Assembly (NCBI GenBank): GCA_947623455.1
Contig: OX392527.1
Span: forward strand, 49,520,401-49,584,400
DNA from: Mimachlamys varia
Taxonomy: Eukaryota; Mollusca; Bivalvia; Pectinida; Pectinidae
Direction of reading: 5' to 3'
DNA: 64,000 nucleotides
The position numbers were made by a program, and so were the translations under genes. The notes under the pieces were generated by a model, which saw only the letters and a list, made by a program, of their open reading frames with translations, ran no database searches and was not told the DNA's origin. Every line of letters starts with the position of its first letter. Position 1 is the stretch's first letter. Shown piece by piece: positions 12,501 to 28,710 of this stretch.

Positions 12501-15500
12501 TACAATTATGTACCAAGATAATCATTTTCATCCTTAGGACCTCCATCTCTACAATTATCTACCATGATAATCATTCTCATCCTTTGGAGCTCCATCTCTA
12601 CAATTTTCTACCATGATAATCATTCTCATCCTTTGGAGCTCCATCTTTACAATTATCTACCATGATATTCATTCTCATCCTTTGGAGCTCCATCTCTACA
12701 ATTATCTACCATGATAATCTTTCTCATCCTCAGGAGCCCCATCTCTACAATTATCTACCATGATAATCATTCTCATCCCAATGAACTCCATCTCTACAAT
12801 TATCTACCAAGATAGTCATTCTCATCCTTAGGACCTCCATCTCTACAATTATCTACCATGATAATCATTTTCATCCCTAGGAGCTCCATTTCTACAATTA
12901 TCTGCCATGATAATCATTCTCATCCTTTGCAGCTCCATCTCTACAATTTTCTACCATGATAATTATTCTCATCCTTTGCAGCTCCATATATACAATTTTC
13001 TACCATGATAATTATTCCCATCCTTTGCAGCTCCATCTCTACAATTTTCTACCATGATAATTATTCTCATCCTTTGGAGCTCCCTCTCTACAATTATCTA
13101 CCATGATAATTATTCTCATCCTTAGGAGCTCCATCTGAACAATTATCTACCATGATAATCATTTTCAACTCTAGAGCTCCATCTCTACAATTATCTACCA
13201 TGATAATCATTCTCAATCCCAGGAGCTCCATCTCTACAATTATCTACCATGATAATCTTTCTCATCCTTAGGAGCTCCATCTCTACAATTATCTACCATG
13301 ATAATCTTTCCCATCCTTAGGAGCCCCATCTGCACAATTATCTACCATGATAATCTTTCTCATCCTTAGGAGCTCCATCTCTACAATTATTTACCATGAT
13401 AATCTTTCCCATCCTTAAGAGCTCCATCTCTACAATTATCTACCATGATAATCATTCTCATCCTTAGGAGCTCCATATCTACAATTATCTACCATGATAA
13501 TCATTCTCATCCCTAGGAGCTCCATCTCTACAATTATCTACCATGATAATCATTCTCATCCTTAGGAGCTCCATCTCTACAATTATCTACCATGATAATC
13601 ATTCTCATCGTTAGGAGCTCCATATCTACAATTATCTACCATGATAATCATTCTCATCCTTAGGAGCTCCATATCTACAATTATCTACCATGATAATCAT
13701 TCTCATCCTTAGGAGCTCCATCTCTACAATTATCTACCATGATATTCATTCTCATCTTTTGGAGCTCCATCTCTACAATTATCTACCATGATAATCTTTC
13801 TCATCCTCAGGAGCCCCATCTCTACAATTATCTACCATGATAATCATTCTCATCCCAATGAACTCCATCTCTACAATTATCTACCATGATAATCATTCTC
13901 ATCCCAATGAACTCCATCTCTACAATTATCTACCAAGATAATCATTCTCATCCTTTGGAGCTCCATCTCTACAATTATCTACCATGATAATCATTCTCGT
14001 CCTTTGGAGCTCCATCTCTACAATTATCTACCATGATAATCATTCTCATCCTTAGGAGCTCCATCTCTACAATTATGTACCAAGATAATCATTCTCATCC
14101 TTAGGACCTCCATCTCTACAATTATCTACCATGATAATCATTCTCATCCCTAGGAGCTCCATTTCTACAATTATCTGCCATGATAATCATTCACATTCTT
14201 TGCAGCTCCATCTCTACAATTTTCTACCATGATAATTATTCTCATCCTTTGCAGCTCCATATATACAATTTTCTACCATGATAATTATTCTCATCCTTTG
14301 CAGCTCCATCTCTACAATTTTCTACCATGATAATTATTCTCATCCTTTGCAGCTCCATATATACAATTTTCTACCATGATAATTATTCTCATCCTTTGGA
14401 GCTCCCTCTCTACAATTATCTACCATGGTAATCATTCTCATCCTTAGGAGCTCCATCTGAACAATTATCTACCATGATTATCATTTTCAACTCTAGAGCT
14501 CCATATCTACAATTATCTACCATGATAATCATTCTCAATCCCAGGAGCTCCATCTCTACAATTATCTACCATGATAATCTTTCTCATCCTTAGGAGCTCC
14601 ATCTCTACAATTATTTACCATGATAATCTTTCCCATCCTTAGGAGCCCCATCTGCACAATTATCTACCATGATAATCTTTCTCATCCTTAGGAGCTCAAT
14701 CTCTACAATTATCTACCATGATAATCATTCTCATCCTTAGGAGCTCCATCTCTACAATTATCTACCATGATAATCATTCTCATTGTTAGGAGCTCCATAT
14801 CTACAATTATCTACCATGATAATCATTCTCATCCTTAGGAGCTCCATCTCTACAATTATCTACCATGATAATCATTCTCATCCTTTGCAGCTCCATATAT
14901 ACAATTTTCTACCATAATAATTATTCTCATCCTTTGCAGCTCCATATCTACAATTATCTACCATGATAATCATTCTCATCCCTAGGAGCTCAATCTCTAC
15001 AATTATCTACCATGATAATCATTCTCATCCTTAGGAGCTCCATCTCTACAATTATCTACCATGATAATCATTCTCATCGTTAGGAGCTCCATATCTACAA
15101 TTATCTACCATGATAATCATTCTCATCCTTAGGAGCTCCATCTCTACAATTATCTACCATGATAATCATTCTCATCCCTAGGAGCTCCATATCTACAATT
15201 ATCTACCATGATAATCATTCTCATCCTTAGGAGCTCCATCTCTACAATTATCTACCATGATATTCATTCTCATCTTTTGGAGCTCCATCTCTACGATTAT
15301 CTACCATGATAATCTTTCTCATCCTCAGGAGCCCCATCTCTACAATTATCTACCATGATAATCATTCTCATCCCAATGAACTCCATCTCTACAATTATCT
15401 ACCATGATAATCATTCTCATCCCAATGAACTCCATCTCTACAATTATCTACCAAGATAATCATTCTCATCCTTTGGAGCTCCATCTCTACAATTATCTAC

Positions 15501-18500
15501 CATGATAATCATTCTCGTCCTTTGGAGCTCCATCTCTACAATTATCTACCATGATAATCATTCTCATCCTTAGGAGCTCCATCTCTACAATTATGTACCA
15601 AGATAATCATTCTCATCCTTAGGACCTCCATCTCTACAATTATCTACCATGATAATCATTCTCATCCCTAGGAGCTCCATTTCTACAATTATCTGCCATG
15701 ATAATCATTCACATTCTTTGCAGCTCCATCTCTACAATTTTCTACCATGATAATTATTCTCATCCTTTGCAGCTCCATAAATACAATTTTCTACCATGAT
15801 AATTATTCTCATCCTTTGCAGCTCCATCTCTACAATTTTCTACCATGATAATTATTCTCATCCTTTGCAGCTCCATATATACAATTTTCTACCATGATAA
15901 TTATTCTCATCCTTTGGAGCTCCCTCTCTACAATTATCTACCATGGTAATCATTCTCATCCTTAGGAGCTCCATCTGAACAATTATCTACCATGATTATC
16001 ATTTTCAACTCTAGAGCTCCATATCTACAATTATCTACCATGATAATCATTCTCAATCCCAGGAGCTCCATCTCTACAATTATCTACCATGATAATCTTT
16101 CTCATCCTTAGGAGCTCCATCTCTACAATTATTTACCATGATAATCTTTCCCATCCTTAGGAGCCCCATCTGCACAATTATCTACCATGATAATCTTTCT
16201 CATCCTTAGGAGCTCCATCTCTACAATTATTTACCATGATAATCTTTCCCATCCTTAAGAGCTCCATCTCTACAATTATCTACCATGATAATCATTCTCA
16301 TCCTTAGGAGCTCCATCTCTACAATTATCTACCATGATAAGCATTCTCAATCCCAGGAGCTCCATCTCTACAATTATCTACCATGATAATCTTTCTCATC
16401 CTTAAGAGCTCCATCTCTACAATTATCTACCATGATAATCATTCTCATTCTGAGGAGCTCCATCTGAACAATTATCTACCATGATAATCATTTTCAACTC
16501 TAGAGCTCCATCTCTACAATTATCTACCATGATAATCATTCTCATCCTTTGGAGCTCCATCTCTACAATTATCTACCATGATAATCATTCTCATCCCAAT
16601 GAACTCCATCTCTACAATTATCTACCAAGATAATCATTCTCATCCTTTGGAGCTCCATCTCTACAATTATCTACAATGATAATCATTCTCGTCCTTTGGA
16701 GATCCATCTCTACAATTATCTACCATGATAATCATTCTCATCCTTTTGAGCTCCATCTCTACAATTATCTACCAAGATAATCATTCTCGTCCTTAGGAGC
16801 TCCATATCTACAATTATCTACCATGATAATCATTCTCATCCCAACGAACTCCATCTCTACAATTATCTACCAAGATAATCATTCTCATCCTTTGGAGCTC
16901 CATCTCTACAATTATCTACCATGATAATCATTCTCATCCTCAGGAGCCCCATATCTACAATTATCTACCATGATAATCATTTTCATCCTTTGGAGCTCCA
17001 TTTCTACAATTATCTACCATGATAATCATTCTCGTCCTTAGGAGCTCCATATCTACAATTATCTACCATGATAATCATTCTCATCCTTAGGAGCTCCATC
17101 TCTACAATTATCTACCATGATAATCATCCTCATCCTTAGAGCTCCATCTCTACAACTATCTACCATGATAATCATTCTCATCCTTAGGAGCTCCATATCT
17201 ACAATTATCTACCATGATAATCATTCTCATCCCTAGGAGCTCAATCTCTACAATTATCTACCATGATAATCATTCTCATCCTTAGGAGCTCCATCTCTAC
17301 AATTATCTACCATGATAATCATTCTCATCCTTAGGAGCTCCATCTCTACAACTATCTACCATGATAATCATTCTCATCCTTAGGAGCTCCATCTCTACAA
17401 TTATCTACCATGATAATCATTCTCATCCTTAGGAGCTCCATCTCTACAACTATCTACCATGATAATCATTCTCATCCTTAGGAGCTCCATCTCTACAATT
17501 ATCTACCATGATAATCATTCTCATCCTTAGGAGCTCCATCTCTACAATTATCTACCATGATAATCATTCTCATCCTTAGGAGCTCCATATCTACAATTAT
17601 CTACCATGATAATCATTCTCATCCTTAGGAGCTCCATCTCTACAATTATCTACCATGATAATCATTCTCATCCCAAAGAGCACCATATCTACAATTATCT
17701 ACCAAGATAATCATTCTCATCCCTAGGAGCTCAATCTCTACAATTATCTACCATGATAATCATTCTCATCCTTCCGAACTCCATCTCTACAATTTTCCTC
17801 CATTAAATTATCATTCTCATCCCTAGGAGCTCCATCTCTACAATTATCTAGCATGATAATCATTCTTATCCTTTGGAACTCCATCTCTACAATTTTCTAC
17901 CATGATAATCATTCTCATCCTTCCGAACTCCATCTCTACAATTTTCCTCCATTAAATTATCATTCTCATCCCTAGGAGCTCCATCTCTACAATTATCTAC
18001 CATGATAATCATTTTCATCGTTAGGAGCTCCATCTCTACAATTATCTACCATGATAATCATTCTGATCCTTAGGACCTCCATCTCTACAATTATCTTCCA
18101 TGATAATCATTCTCATCCCTAGGAGCTCCATTTCTACAATTATCTGCCATGATAATCATTCACATTCTTTGCAGCTCCATCTCTACAATTTTCTACCATG
18201 ATAATTATTCTCATCCTTTGCAGCTCCATATATACAATTTTCTACCATGATAATTATTCTCATCCTTTGCAGCTCCATCTCTACAATTTTCTACCATGAT
18301 AATTATTCTCATCCTTTGCAGCTCCATATATACAATTTTCTACCATGATAATTATTCTCATCCTTTGGAGCTCCCTCTCTACAATTATCTACCATGATAA
18401 TCATTCTCATCCTTAGGAGCTCCATCTGAACAATTATCTACCATGATTATCATTTTCAACTCTAGAGCTCCATATCTACAATTATCTACCATGATAATCA

Positions 18501-21500
18501 TTCTCAATCCCAGGAGCTCCATCTCTACAATTATCTACCATGATAATCTTTCTCATCCTTAGGAGCTCCATCTCTACAATTATTTACCATGATAATCTTT
18601 CCCATCCTTAGGAGCCCCATCTGCACAATTATCTACCATGATAATCTTTCTCATCCTTAGGAGCTCCATCTCTACAATTATTTACCATGATAATCTTTCC
18701 CATCCTTAAGAGCTCCATCTCTACAATTATCTACCATGATAATCATTCTCATCCTTAGGAGCTCCATCTCTACAATTATCTACCATGATAAGCATTCTCA
18801 ATCCCAGGAGCTCCATCTCTACAATTATCTACCATGATGATCTTTCTCATCCTTAAGAGCTCCATCTCTACAATTATCTACCATGATAATCATTCTCATT
18901 CTTAGGAGCTCCATCTGAACAATTATCTACCATGATAATCATTTTCAACTCTAGAGCAGCTCCATCTCTACAATTATCTACCATGATAATCATTCTCATC
19001 CTTTGGAGCTCCATCTCTACAATTATCTACCATGATAATCATTCTCATCCCAATGAACTCCATCTCTACAATTATCTACCAAGATAATCATTCTCATCCT
19101 TTGGAGCTCCATCTCTACAATTATCTACAATGATAATCATTCTCGTCCTTTGGAGCTCCATCTCTACAATTATCTACCATGATAATCATTCTCATCCTTT
19201 TGAGCTCCATCTCTACAATTATCTACCAAGATAATCATTCTCATCCTCAGGAGCCCCATCTCTACAATTATCTACCATGATAATCATTCTCATCCCAACG
19301 AACTCCATCTCTACAATTATCTACCAAGATAATCATTCTCATCCTTTGGAGCTCCATCTCTACAATTATCTACCATGATAATCATTCTCATCCTCAGGAG
19401 CCCCATATCTACAATTATCTACCATGATAATCATTCTCATCCTTTGGAGCTCCATTTCTACAATTATCTACCATGATAATCATTCTCGTCCTTAGGAGCT
19501 CCATATCTACAATTATCTACCATGATAATTATTCTCATCCTTAGGAGCTCCATCTCTACAATTATCTACCATGATAATCATCCTCATCCTTAGGAGCTCC
19601 ATCTCTACAACTATCTACCATGATAATCATTCTCATCCTTAGGAGCTCCATATCTACAATTATCTACCATGATAATCATTCTCATCCCTAGGAGCTCAAT
19701 CTCTACAATTATCTACCATGATAATCATTCTCATCCTTAGGAGCTCCATCTCTACAATTATCTACCATGATAATCATTCTCATCGTTAGGAGCTCCATAT
19801 CTACAATTATCTACCATGATAATCATTCTCATCCTTAGGAGCTCCATATCTACAATTATCTACCATGATAATCATTCTCATCCCTAGGAGCTCCATCTCT
19901 ACAATTATCTACCATGATAATCATTCTCATCGTTAGGAGCTCCATCTCTACAATTATCTACCATGATAATCATTCTCATTCTTAGGAGCTCCATCTCTAC
20001 AATTATCTACCATGATAATCATTCTCATCCTTAGGAGCTCCATCTCTACAATTATCTACCATGATAATCATTCTCATCCCAAAGAGCACCATATCTACAA
20101 TTATCTACCAAGATAATCATTCTCATCGTTAGGAGCTCCATCTCTACAATTATCTACCATGATAATCATTCTCATCCCTAGGAGCTCTCTCTACAATTAT
20201 CTACCAAGATAATCATTCTCATCCCTAGGAGCTCAATCTCTACAATTATCTACCATGATAATCATTCTCATCCTTAGGAGCTCCATCTCTACAATTATCT
20301 AGCATGATAATCATTCTTATCCTTTGGAACTCCATCTCTTCAATTATCTACCATGATAATCATTCTCATCCCTAGGAGCTCCATCTCCACAATTATCTAC
20401 CATGATAATCATTCTCATCCTTTGGAGCTCCATCTCTACAATTATCTACCATGATAATCATTCTCATCCTTTAAAGCTCCATCTCTACAATTATCTACCA
20501 TGATAATCATTCTCATCCTTTGGAGCTCCATCTCTACAATTATCTACCATGATAATCATTCTCATCCTTTGGAGCTCCATCTCTACAATTATCTAGCATG
20601 ATAATCATTCTTATCCTTTGGAACTCCATCTCTACAATTTTCTACCATGATAATCATTCTCATCCTTCCGAACTCCATCTCTACAATTTTCCTCCATTAA
20701 ATTATCATTCTCATCCCTAGGAGCTCCATCTCTACAATTATCTACCATGATAATCATTTTCATCGTTAGGAGCTCCATCTCTACAATCATCTACCATGAT
20801 AATCAGTCTCATCCTTAGGAACACAATCTCTACAATTATCTACCAAGATAATCATTTTCATCCTTAGGACCTCCATCTCTACAATTATCTACCATGACAA
20901 TCATTCTCATCCCTAGGAGCTCCATCTCTACAATTATCTACCATGATAATCATTCTCATCCTTAGGAGCTCCATCTCTACAATTATCTACCATGATAATT
21001 ATTCACATCCTTTGCAGCTCCATCTCTACAATTTTCTACCATGATAATTATTCTCATCCTTTGCAGCTTCATATATACATTTTTCTACCATGATAATTAT
21101 TCTCATTCTTTGCAGCTCCATCTCTACAATTTTCTACCATGATAATTATTTTCATCCTTTGCAGCTCCATATCTACAATTTTCTACCATGATAATTATTC
21201 TCATCCTTTGGAGCTCCACCTCTACAATTATCTACCATGATAATCATTCTCATCCTTAGGAGCTCCATCTGAACAATTATCTACCATGATAATCATTTTC
21301 ATGTCTAGAGCTCCATCTCTACAATTATCTACCATGATAATCATTCTCAATCCCAGGAGCTCCATCTCTACAATTATCTACAATGATAATCATTCTCGTC
21401 CTTTGGAGCTCCATCTCTACAATTATCTACCATGATAATCATTCTCATCCTTTGGAGCTCCATCTCTACAATTATCTACCATGATAATCATTCTCGTCCT

Positions 21501-24500
21501 TTGGAGCTCCATCTCTACAATTATCTACAATGATAATCATTCTCATCCTTTGGAGCTCCATCACTACAATTATCTACCATGATAATCATTCTCATCCTTT
21601 GGATCTCCATCTATACAATTATCTACAATGATAATCATTCTCATCCTTAGGAGCTCCATCTATACAATTATCTGCCATGATAATCATTCCCATCCTTAGG
21701 AGCTCCATCTTTTCAATTATCTACCATGATAATCATTCTCATCCTTAGGAGCTCCATCTCTGCAATTATCTACCATGATAATCATTCTCATCCTTTGGAG
21801 CTCCATCTCTGCAATTATCTACCATGATAATCATTCTCATCCTTAGGAGCTCCATCTCTACACTTATCTACCATGATAATCATTCTCATCCTTTGGAGCT
21901 CCATCTCTACAATTATCTACCATGATAATCATTCTCATCCTTAGGAGCTCCATCTCTGCAATTATCTACCATGATAATTATTCTCATCCTTAGGAGCTCC
22001 ATCTCTACACTTATCTACCATGATAATCATTCTCATCCTTTGGAGCTCCATCTCTACAATTATCTACCATGATAATCATTCTCATCCTTTGGAGCTCCAC
22101 CTCTACAATTATCTACCATGATAATCATTCTCATCCTTAGGAGCTCCATCTCTGCAATTATCTACCATGATAATCATTCTCATCCTTAGGAGCTCCATCT
22201 CTGCAATTATCTACCATGATAATCATTCTCATCCTTAGGAGCTCCATCTTTTCAATTATCTACCATGATAATCATTCTCATCCTTAGGAGCTCCATCTCT
22301 GCAATTATCTACCATGATAATTATTCTCATCCTTAGGAGCTCCATCTCTACAATTATGTACCATGATAATCATTCTCATCCTTAGGAGCTCCATCTCTAC
22401 ACTTATCTACCATGATAATCATTCTCATCCTTAGGAGCTCCATCTCTACACTTATCTACCATGATAATCATTCTCATCCTTTTGAGGTCCATCTCTACAA
22501 TTATCTTCCATGATCATCATTCTCATCCTTTGAAGCTCCATCTCTACAATTATCTACCATGATAATCATTCTCATTCTTAGGAGCTCCATTTCCACAATT
22601 ATCAACCATGATAATCATTCTCATCCCTTTGAGCTCCATCTACCCAGATAATAATTCTCATCCTTTTGAGCTCCATCTCTACAATTATCTACCATGATAA
22701 TCATTCTCATCCTTAGGAGCTCCATCTCTACAATTATCTACCATGATAATCATTCTCATCCTTTGGAGCTCCATCATTACAATTATCTACCATGATAATC
22801 ATTCTCATCCTTAGGAGGTCCATCTTTACAATTATCTACCATGATAATCATTGTCATCCTTTGGAGCTCCATCTCTACAATTATCTACCAAGATAATCAT
22901 TCTCATCCTTTGGAGCTCCATCACTACAATTATCTACCATGATAATAATTCCCATCCTTACGAGCTCCATCTCTAAAATTTATCAACCATGAAAATCATT
23001 CTCATCCTTTGAAGCTCCATCTCTACAATTATCTACCATGATAATCATTCCCATCCTTAGGAGCTCCATCTCTACAATTATCTACCATGATAATCATTCT
23101 CATCCTTAGGAGCTCCATCTCTACAATTATCTACCATGATATTCATTCTGATCCTCTCAATCTCTACAATTATCTACCATGATAATCATTGTCATCCTTA
23201 GGACCTCCATCTCTACAATTATCTACCATGATAATCATTGTCATCCTTTGGAGCTCCATCTCTACAATTATCTACCATGATAATCATTCTCATCCTTTGG
23301 AGCTCCATCACTACAATTATCTACCATGATAATCATTCTCATCCTTAGGAGCTCCATCTTTACAATTATGTACCATGAAAATCATTCTCATCCTTTAGAG
23401 CTCCATCTCTACAATTATCTACCATGATAATAATTCCCATCCTTACGAGCTCCATCTCTAAAATTTATCAACCATGAAAATCATTCTTATCTTAAGGAGC
23501 TCCATCTCTACAATTTATCAACCATGATAATCATTCTCATCCTTAGGAGCTCCATCTCTACAATTATCTACTATAATAATCATTCTCATCCTTTGAAGCT
23601 CCATCTCTACAATTATCTACCATGATAATCATTCTCATCCTTAGGACCTCCATCTCTACAATTATCTACCATGATAATCATTCTCATCCTTTGGAGCTCC
23701 ATCTCTATAATTATCTACCATGATAATCATTTTCATCCTTTCCGAGCTCCATCTCTACAATTATCTACCATGATAATCATTCCCATCCTTAGGAGCTCCA
23801 TCTCTACAATTATCTACCATGATAATCATTCTCACCCTGGGAGCTCAATCTCTACAATTATCTTCCATGGAAATCATTCTCATCCTTTTGAGGTCCATCT
23901 CTACAATTATCTACCATGATAATCATTCTCATCCTTTGGAGCTCCATCTCTACAATTATCTACCATGATAATCTTTCTCATCCTTAGGAGCTCCATCTCT
24001 ACAATTATCTACCATGATAATCATTCTCATCCTTTTGAAGTCCATCTCTACAATTATCTACCATGATAATCATTCTCATCCTTAGGAGCTCCATCTCTAC
24101 AATTATCTACCATGATAATCATTCTCTTCCTGAAGAGCGCCATCTCTACAATTATCTACCATGATAATCATTCTCATTCTTAGGAGCTCCATCTTTACAA
24201 TTATCTACCATGATAATCATTATCATCCTCAGTAGCTTCATCTCTACAATTATCTACCATGATAATCATTGTCATCCTTTGGAGCTCCATCTCTACAATT
24301 ATCTACCATGATAATCATTCTCATCCTTTGGAGCTCCATTTCTACAATTATCTACCATGATAATCATTCTCATCCTGAGGAGCTCCATCTCTACAATTAT
24401 CTACCATGATAATCATTCTCATCCTTTGGAGCTCCATCTCTACAATTATCTACCATGATAATCATTCTCATCCTTAGGAGCTCCATCTCTACAATTATCT

Positions 24501-27500
24501 ACCATGATAATCATTCTCATCCTTTGAAGCTCCATCTCTACAATTATCTACCATGATAATCATTCTCATCCTTTGGAGCTCCATCTCTACAATTATCTAC
24601 CATGATAATCATTCTTATCCTTTCGAGCTCCATCTCTACAATTATCTACCATGATAATCATTCCCATCCTTAGGAGCTCCATCTCTACAATTATCTACCA
24701 TGATAATCCTTCTCATCCTTAGGAGCTCCATCTCTAAAATTATCTACCATGAAAATCATTCTCATTCTTAGGAGCTCCATCTCTACAATTAACTACCATG
24801 ATATTTATTCTCATCCTCTCAATCTCTTCAATTATCTACCATAATAATCATTCTCATCCTTAGGAGCTCCATCTCTACAATTACATACCAAGATAATCAT
24901 TCTCATCCTTTGGAGCTCCATCTCTACAATTATCTACCATGATAATCATTCGCATTCTTTGGAGCTCTATCTCCACAATTATCAACCATGATAATCATTC
25001 TCATCCCTTTGAGCTCCATCTACCCAGATAATAATTCTCATCCTTTTGAGCTCCATCTCTACAATTATCTACCATGATAATCATTCTCATCCTTAGGAGC
25101 TCCATCTCTACAATTATCTACCATGATAATCATTCTCATCCTTAGGAGCTCCATCTTTACAATTATCTACCATGATAATCATTGTCATCCTTTGGAGCTC
25201 CATCTCTACAATTATCTTCCATGATCATCATTCTCATCCTTTGAAGCTCCATCTCTACAATTATCTACCATGATAATCATTCTCATTCTTAGGAGCTCCA
25301 TCTCCACAATTATCAACCATGATAATCATTCTCATCCCTTTGAGCTCCATCTACCCAGATAATAATTCTCATCCTTTTGAACTCCATCTCTACAATTATC
25401 TACCATGATAATCATTCTCATCCTTAGGAGCTCCATCTTTACAATTATCTACCATGATAATCATTGTCATCCTTTGGAGCTCCATCTCTACAATTATCTA
25501 CCAAGATAATCATTCTCATCCTTTGGAGCTCCATCACTACAATTATCTACCATGATAATAATTCCCATCCTTACGAGCTCCATCTCCAAAATTTATCAAC
25601 CATGAAAATCATTCTCATCCTTTGAAGCTCCATCTCTACAATTATCTACCATGATAATCATTCCCATCCTTAGGAGCTCCATCTCTACAATTATCTACCA
25701 TGATAATCATTCTCATCCTTAGGAGCTCCATCTCTACAATTATCTACCATGATATTCATTCTGATCCTCTCAATCTCTTCAATTATCTACCATGATAATC
25801 ATTCTCATCCTTAGGACCTCCATCTCTACAATTATCTACCATGATAATCATTCTCATCCTTTGGAGCTCCATCTCTACAATTATCTACCATGATAATCAT
25901 TTTCATCCTTTCCGAGCTCCATCTCTACAATTATCTTCCATGATCATCATTCTCATCCTTTGAAGCTCCATCTCTATAATTATCTACCATGATAATCATT
26001 CTCATCCTTAGGACCTCCATCTCTACAATTATCTACCATGATAATCATTCTCATTCTTAGGAGCTCCATCTCCACAATTATCTACCATGATAATCATTCT
26101 CATCCCTTTGAGCTCCATCTACCCAGATAATAATTCTCATCCTTTTGAGCTCCATCTATACAATTATCTACCATGATAATCATTCTCATCCTTAGGAGCT
26201 CCATCTCTACAATTATCTACCATGATAATCATTCTCATCCTTTGGAGCTCCATCACTACAATTATCTACCATGATAATCATTCTCATCCTTAGGAGCTCC
26301 ATCTTTACAATTATCTACCATGATAATCATTGTCATCCTTTGGAGCTCCATCTCTACAATTATCTACCATGATAATCATTCTCATCCTTTGGAGCTCCAT
26401 CACTACAATTATCTACCATGATAATCATTCTCATCCTTAGGAGCTCTACAATTATGTTCCATGAAAATCATTCTCATCCTTTGGAGCTCCATCTCTACAA
26501 TTATCTACCATGATAATAATTCCCATCCTTACGAGCTCCATCTCTAAAATTTATCAACCATGAAAATCATTCTTATCTTAAGGAGCTCCATCTCTACAAT
26601 TTATCAACCATGATAATCATTCTCATCCTTAGGAGCTCCATCTCTACAATTATCTACTATGATAATCATTCTCATCCTTTGAAGCTCCATCTCTACAATT
26701 ATCTACCATGATAATCATTCTCATCCTTTGGAGCTCCATCTCTACAATTATCTACCATGATAATCATTCTCATCCTTAGGAGCTCCATCTCTACAATTAT
26801 CTACCATGATAATCATTTTCATCCTTTGAAGCTCCATCTCTACAATTATCTACCATGATAATCATTTCCATCCTTAGGAGCTCCATCTCTACAATTATCT
26901 ACCATGATAATCATTCTTATCCTTTCGAGCTCCATCTCTACAATTATCTACCATGATAATCATTCCCATCCTTACGAGCTCCATCTCTACAATTATCTAC
27001 CATGATAATCATTCTCATCCTCTCAATCTCTTCAATTATCTACCATGATAATCATTCTCATCCTTAGGACCTCCATCTCTACAATTATCTACCATGATAA
27101 TCATTCTCATCCTTTGGAGCTCCATCTCTATAATTATCTACCATGATAATCATTTTCATCCTTTCCGAGCTCCATCTCTACAATTATCTACCATGATAAT
27201 CATTCTCATCCTTTGGAGCTTCATCTCTACAATTATCTACCATGATAATCATTCTCACCCTGGGAGCTCCATCTCTACAATTATCTTCCATGAAAATCAT
27301 TCTCATCCTTTTGAGGTCCATCTCTACAATTATCTACCATGATAATCATTCTCATCCTTTGGAGCTCCATCTCTACAATTATCTACCATGATAATCTTTC
27401 TCATCCTTAGGAGCTCCATCTCTACAATTATCTACCATGATAATCATTCTCATCCTTTGAAGCTCCATCTCTACAATTATCTACCATGATAATCATTCTC

Positions 27501-28710
27501 ATCCTTTGGAGCTCCATCTCTACAATTATCTACCATGATAATCATTCTTATCCTTTCGAGCTCCATCTCTACAATTATCTACCATGATAATCATTCCCAT
27601 CCTTAGGAGCTCCATCTCTACAATTATTTACCATGATAATCATTCTTATCCTTAGGAGCTCCATCTCTACAATTAACTACCATGATATTCATTCTCATCC
27701 TCTCAATCTCTTCAATTATCTACCATGATAATCCTTCTCATCCTTAGGAGCTCCATCTCTAAAATTATCTACCATGATAATCATTCTCATTCTTAGGAGC
27801 TCCATCTCTACAATTAACTACCATGATATTCATTCTCATCCTCTCAATCTCTTCAATTATCTACCATGATAATCATTCTCATCCTTAGGAGCTCCATCTC
27901 TACAATTACATACCAAGATAATCATTCTCATCCTTTGGAGCTCCATCTCTACAATTATCTACCATGATAATCATTCGCATTCTTTGGAGCTCCATCTCTA
28001 CAATTATCTACCATGATAATCATTCTCATCCTTAGGAGCTCCATCTCTACAATTATCTACCATGATAATCATTCTCATCCTTTGGAGCTCCATTTCTACA
28101 ATTATCTACCATGATAATCATTCTCATTCTTAGGAACTCCATCTCTACAATTATCTACCATGAGAATCATTCTCATCCTTAGGAGCTCCATCTCTACAAT
28201 TATCTACCATGATAATCATTCTCATCCTTAGGAGCTCCATCTCTACAATTATCTACCATGATAATCCTTATTATCCTTAGGAGCTCTATCTCTACAATTA
28301 TCTACCATGATAATCATTCTCATTCTTTGGAGCTGCATCTCTACAATTATCTACCATGATAATCCTTATCATCCTTAGGAGCTCCATCTCTACAATTATC
28401 TACCATGATAATCCTTATCATCCTTAGGAGCTCCATCTCTACAATTATCTACCATCAGAATCATTCTCATCCTTAGGAGCTCCATCTCTACAATTATCTA
28501 CCATGAGAATCATTCTCATCCCAAGGAGTTCTATCTCTACAATTATCTACCATGATAATCATTCTCATCCTTAGTAGCTCCATCTCTACAATTATCTACC
28601 ATGAGAATCATTCTCATCCCAAGGAGTTCTATCTCTACAATTATCTACCATGATAATCATTCTCATCCTTAGTAGCTCCATCTCTACAATTATCTACCAT
28701 GATAATCATC
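6581..28710. repeat. 49-bp satellite-like array, ~450 units (array 2)
   Basis: A 22-kb uninterrupted tandem array. The typical unit is 49 bp: TCTACAATTATCTACC, then ATGATAATCAT, then TCTCATCCTTAGGAGCTCCATC. The copy number of about 450 is length divided by unit, not a count. Each unit holds the odd palindrome ATGAT-A-ATCAT and two opposed GATA sites (TTATCT and TGATAA). Unit variants (TTTGG, TTAGG, CTAGG, CAATGAAC, TTTGCAG) recur in the same order at intervals of 1.3-2.8 kb, which is higher-order structure. No transposon or unique sequence interrupts it. The two 82-aa ORFs at 23671-23919 and 27094-27342 are near-identical artefacts of a duplicated segment. Confidence 0.97.

Noticed and set aside
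23671..27342. Two near-identical 82-aa ORFs at 23671-23919 and 27094-27342
   Set aside because: They are translations of the 49-bp array in two copies of a duplicated segment. Open frames arise by local indels.
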